A stretch of DNA of 24,073 nucleotides from Clostridia bacterium (lineage in GTDB: Bacteria > Bacillota > Clostridia > Christensenellales > Borkfalkiaceae): assembly GCA_900767495.1 (NCBI GenBank), contig CAAFZH010000107.1, positions 1 to 24,073 on the forward strand. Direction: 5' to 3'. Shown piece by piece: positions 21,933 through 24,073 of this stretch. Position 1 is the first letter of the stretch, and every line of letters starts with the position of its first letter. Position numbers and translations under genes: made by a program. Below the pieces are notes generated by a model, which made no database searches, was not told the DNA's origin, and saw only the letters and a program-made list of their open reading frames with translations.

Positions 21933-23935
21933 AACTCCCCTACCAAAACCGTCGTTGACAAATATTCGAGCGGTTCGTCTATAATTATTTTATTATCGCC
22001 CTCGCGGGTAAAATCCGCTTTTTCCGACGAGCCGTCGCGACGAATTATTTTTATACCCTTAAAGTTATCGCGCGCGTAAAACTCGGTCTTTTCAAAAGTA
22101 TCGACGTTGCCGTTTACAAACATTAAAACGTAGCCGTTATTCGTTTTATATGCGTAAGTCCCCACGCCTTGTCTGCCCGCGATAAAATAACTTTGCGAAT
22201 ACTTTTTTATCGCGCTCAAAACGAAGTATGCGTTGAGTTCGCAAAACAAAGTCAACGTATCGGCGGTTAAAACGAACGGTAATATCGTAAAGTTTTCGCC
22301 CTCGACTATGCACGGCGCAAGAATAGCCGTAGACTGGTCGTGCGCGTAAGTATGGACCTTAACTCCGTCGCGATAGTCGATTTTTACGAAATCGCCCGCC
22401 GCCAACCTACAGGAAGCGCGCAAATTTTTCGCTCCGTTTATAATCGAGCCGTCGGCGCATTGATGATAGGTCTGATAGCCGCTTTCGGCAGCCTTTAACT
22501 CGGCGTCGTAAGCGTTTATAAGGTGTAACAAGCCGCGCTCTTTAAGTTTAAGCGCGCAACCGCCCTCGAGAATTATTTTATTATTTTTAAAAAGATTTGT
22601 CAAGTCTTCGTCGGTAAAATAATCGACGGAAGAACCCGAAAGAAAAATAGTTTCGCACTTTAACGCTTTTTCCTGCGAATATTTATAAACCGCGCCGAGT
22701 GCGGACAAATACGCCGCGCCGACGTATTCTTTGGGAAAAAGGTCGTAAATCGCGCTAACGTAGCATTTTTTATACGCCGCCTTGCCGTCTATCGGCACTA
22801 TAACGCCGCGCATATCGGAAAATTTCAATTTTAAGTCGAGCACGGCTTGTTGATAAGGTCTTTCGCATTTCACAACTTCGCCGTAACCGAAATTTTCTCT
22901 TACGCCGTCGGCGGTAAAGCCGTAAAGCGAATATGTCATACCGCTTAATATAAGCGGCATTGCCGCCTCGAGAGTAAAACGCAAAAAGCGTGCGCTTTTT
23001 CTGTACGGACTCGACGCGCCGTGTTCGGTTTCGGGCATTATAACGGTATCGTCGGGGTTGAGCGCGCGCATAGCCATACTTACGCGGTTAAACGCAAAAA
23101 GTGCGTCCTTACCCGAAGTTTCGCTGTAAAACGGCAAATGCACTCGATTTATTTTCGCTCCGCCGCAAGACAAAATTTCGGTAAATTTATTCCAGTCCCT
23201 GCCCTCAACGCAATGCACGGCGGGGTCGGAACTCATAATGCCGACGGCGGTAGCAGGATTTGCTTTTTTTACGGCGTTTACGATGATTTTAAGCGTGTCG
23301 TACATAGTTTCGGCGTTGCCGTCAAGCCACGCCTTTCTTTCGGCGTTTAAGCCACCTTTTGCAAACGCCTTTTTAACGAATTCTTCCCGCGTGTAGGATG
23401 TACCGAGTTTTTTATTAAACAACGCGATATGCTTATCGCAAAAACAGCCTACGCCTTTAAGCGGCGGGTGATTATGCAGTCTGAAATCGTCTTCTACCCA
23501 AAAAGTATCGGGTTTAAGGCGCGAAACCAGTTCGGTTACGTACTCGGCGTAATATTTGCGCCACTCTTCGTCAAGCGGACAAACCACGAAATCGCCCGAA
23601 ACGCCGTTTGCGTCCGTCATTAAGGTAAAGTTTTGCCCCTCTTTGAGTTTCCTGCCCCTGCCCACGTGTCCTATCTCTATCCAGTTGTTCACGCTTACGC
23701 TGACGCCCGCGGCGGTAAACTTTGCCTTGGCTTTTTCAAGCGCGGAAATCCAACCGTAGGCTTCCTTTAAAGTAATATGCCCGAGGTTGAATTCTTCGGC
23801 GTTTATCATAAGCGCGATATTGTCAAACCCGTATTTTACGCAATGCTCTACCGCTAAATCTATTCGTTCGTCAAGCATTTCGTCTGCGGTAAATTGCAGT
23901 CTTAAACAGTTATGAAAAACTTTTCCGTATTCCAT
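21929..23935 (-). CDS. Putative clan-A-like glycoside hydrolase of uncertain family
   Basis: This 668-residue protein has no signal peptide. The N-terminal ~360 residues read like a (beta/alpha)8 barrel: GFDNIALMINAEEF, SVSVNNWIEIGH, VVCPLDEEWRKYY, then TFWVEDDFRLHNH (147-155) and VIMPETEHG (298-306). In clan A hydrolases the acid/base and nucleophile lie at the ends of strands 4 and 7, and Glu148 and Glu302 (or Glu304) are in suitable places. GCFCDKH (163-169) adds a Cys pair. The rest resembles glutamine-amidotransferase-like and beta-sandwich domains seen in GH42-like enzymes. I cannot assign a CAZy family. It heads the operon with the SGNH esterase and a FucU-like mutarotase, so a fucoside or related substrate is possible. 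Confidence 0.7.
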   Translation of the reverse strand: MEYGKVFHNCLRLQFTADEMLDERIDLAVEHCVKYGFDNIALMINAEEFNLGHITLKEAYGWISALEKAKAKFTAAGVSVSVNNWIEIGHVGRGRKLKEGQNFTLMTDANGVSGDFVVCPLDEEWRKYYAEYVTELVSRLKPDTFWVEDDFRLHNHPPLKGVGCFCDKHIALFNKKLGTSYTREEFVKKAFAKGGLNAERKAWLDGNAETMYDTLKIIVNAVKKANPATAVGIMSSDPAVHCVEGRDWNKFTEILSCGGAKINRVHLPFYSETSGKDALFAFNRVSMAMRALNPDDTVIMPETEHGASSPYRKSARFLRFTLEAAMPLILSGMTYSLYGFTADGVRENFGYGEVVKCERPYQQAVLDLKLKFSDMRGVIVPIDGKAAYKKCYVSAIYDLFPKEYVGAAYLSALGAVYKYSQEKALKCETIFLSGSSVDYFTDEDLTNLFKNNKIILEGGCALKLKERGLLHLINAYDAELKAAESGYQTYHQCADGSIINGAKNLRASCRLAAGDFVKIDYRDGVKVHTYAHDQSTAILAPCIVEGENFTILPFVLTADTLTLFCELNAYFVLSAIKKYSQSYFIAGRQGVGTYAYKTNNGYVLMFVNGNVDTFEKTEFYARDNFKGIKIIRRDGSSEKADFTREGDNKIIIDEPLEYLSTTVLVGEL

Positions 23936-23953
23936 ATTTTACCCTCCCGATAA

Positions 23954-23982
23954 ATTTTAACATATATCGTAAACTTATTCAA
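23954..23982 (-). promoter_or_regulatory. Promoter of the glycosidase-esterase-mutarotase operon
   Basis: TTGAAT (23982-23977), 17 bp and TAAAAT (23959-23954) on the minus strand put the start near 23947. The leader would be only about a dozen bases and would consist mostly of the GGGAGGG ribosome site (23946-23940 region). Confidence 0.55.
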
Positions 23983-24073
23983 TTATTATTTAACCTTAAA
24001 CTTGCCCTAATATAGTAATTTTTTATCTTTTTTTAAAGTCGGTGTTCATTGATTCCAAAACCATCTTTCATCA

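Noticed and set aside
23983..24073. C-terminal end of an upstream gene at the right edge
   Set aside because: Short open tails exist in all three minus-strand frames, none recognisable, so no gene can be assigned.

Overview
The window looks like chromosomal DNA of a Bacillota (Clostridia-type) bacterium, probably an uncultured anaerobe. I infer this from the gene families (HslUV with TrmFO and TopA in one operon, a Cys-rich clostridial-type HisRS, a PF04392-type ABC transporter, an MBG/beta-propeller lipoprotein), from strong GGAGG-type ribosome sites and sigma-A-like promoters, and from the standard stop codons. Every gene except one AraC-family regulator lies on the minus strand.

Layout from left to right. 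(1) 1-3804 is a small carbohydrate locus: a GH3 beta-glycosidase gene broken by a one-base frameshift, a divergent AraC-type regulator, and an SGNH/GDSL esterase that converges on the regulator. (2) 3801-6652 is a three-gene ABC importer operon (lipoprotein, permease, ATPase). Its 195-nt leader encodes an 18-residue peptide with eight consecutive Phe/Tyr codons, followed by mutually exclusive hairpins and an intrinsic terminator. This is a classical ribosome-mediated attenuator and predicts aromatic amino acid uptake. (3) 6752-10200 holds a large surface lipoprotein with MBG-like and beta-propeller repeats, cotranscribed with a membrane-bound, zinc-ribbon XRE regulator. (4) 10210-20202 is an eight-gene housekeeping operon read leftward: comM - dprA - topA - trmFO - hslV - hslU - hisS - trxA. 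Its gaps are at most 18 nt and four junctions overlap or nearly touch. It has one clear promoter and one clear terminator. (5) 20203-20863 contains a GC-rich palindrome cluster and the monocistronic rplS unit with its own promoter and terminator. (6) 20902-23982 is a second carbohydrate operon: a poorly characterised clan-A-like glycosidase, a second SGNH esterase and a FucU/RbsD-type sugar mutarotase.

Two copies of a palindromic dispersed repeat (2052-2217 and 20002-20148) lie in the same place in two unrelated transcription units: inside the 5' leader, just after the predicted transcription start and just before the ribosome site. Their arms align in the same orientation but their central segment is inverted between copies. 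The strongest candidates for something undescribed are the Phe/Tyr attenuator of the ABC operon and these leader-embedded repeats with flipped cores. All promoter, terminator and structure calls were made by eye.
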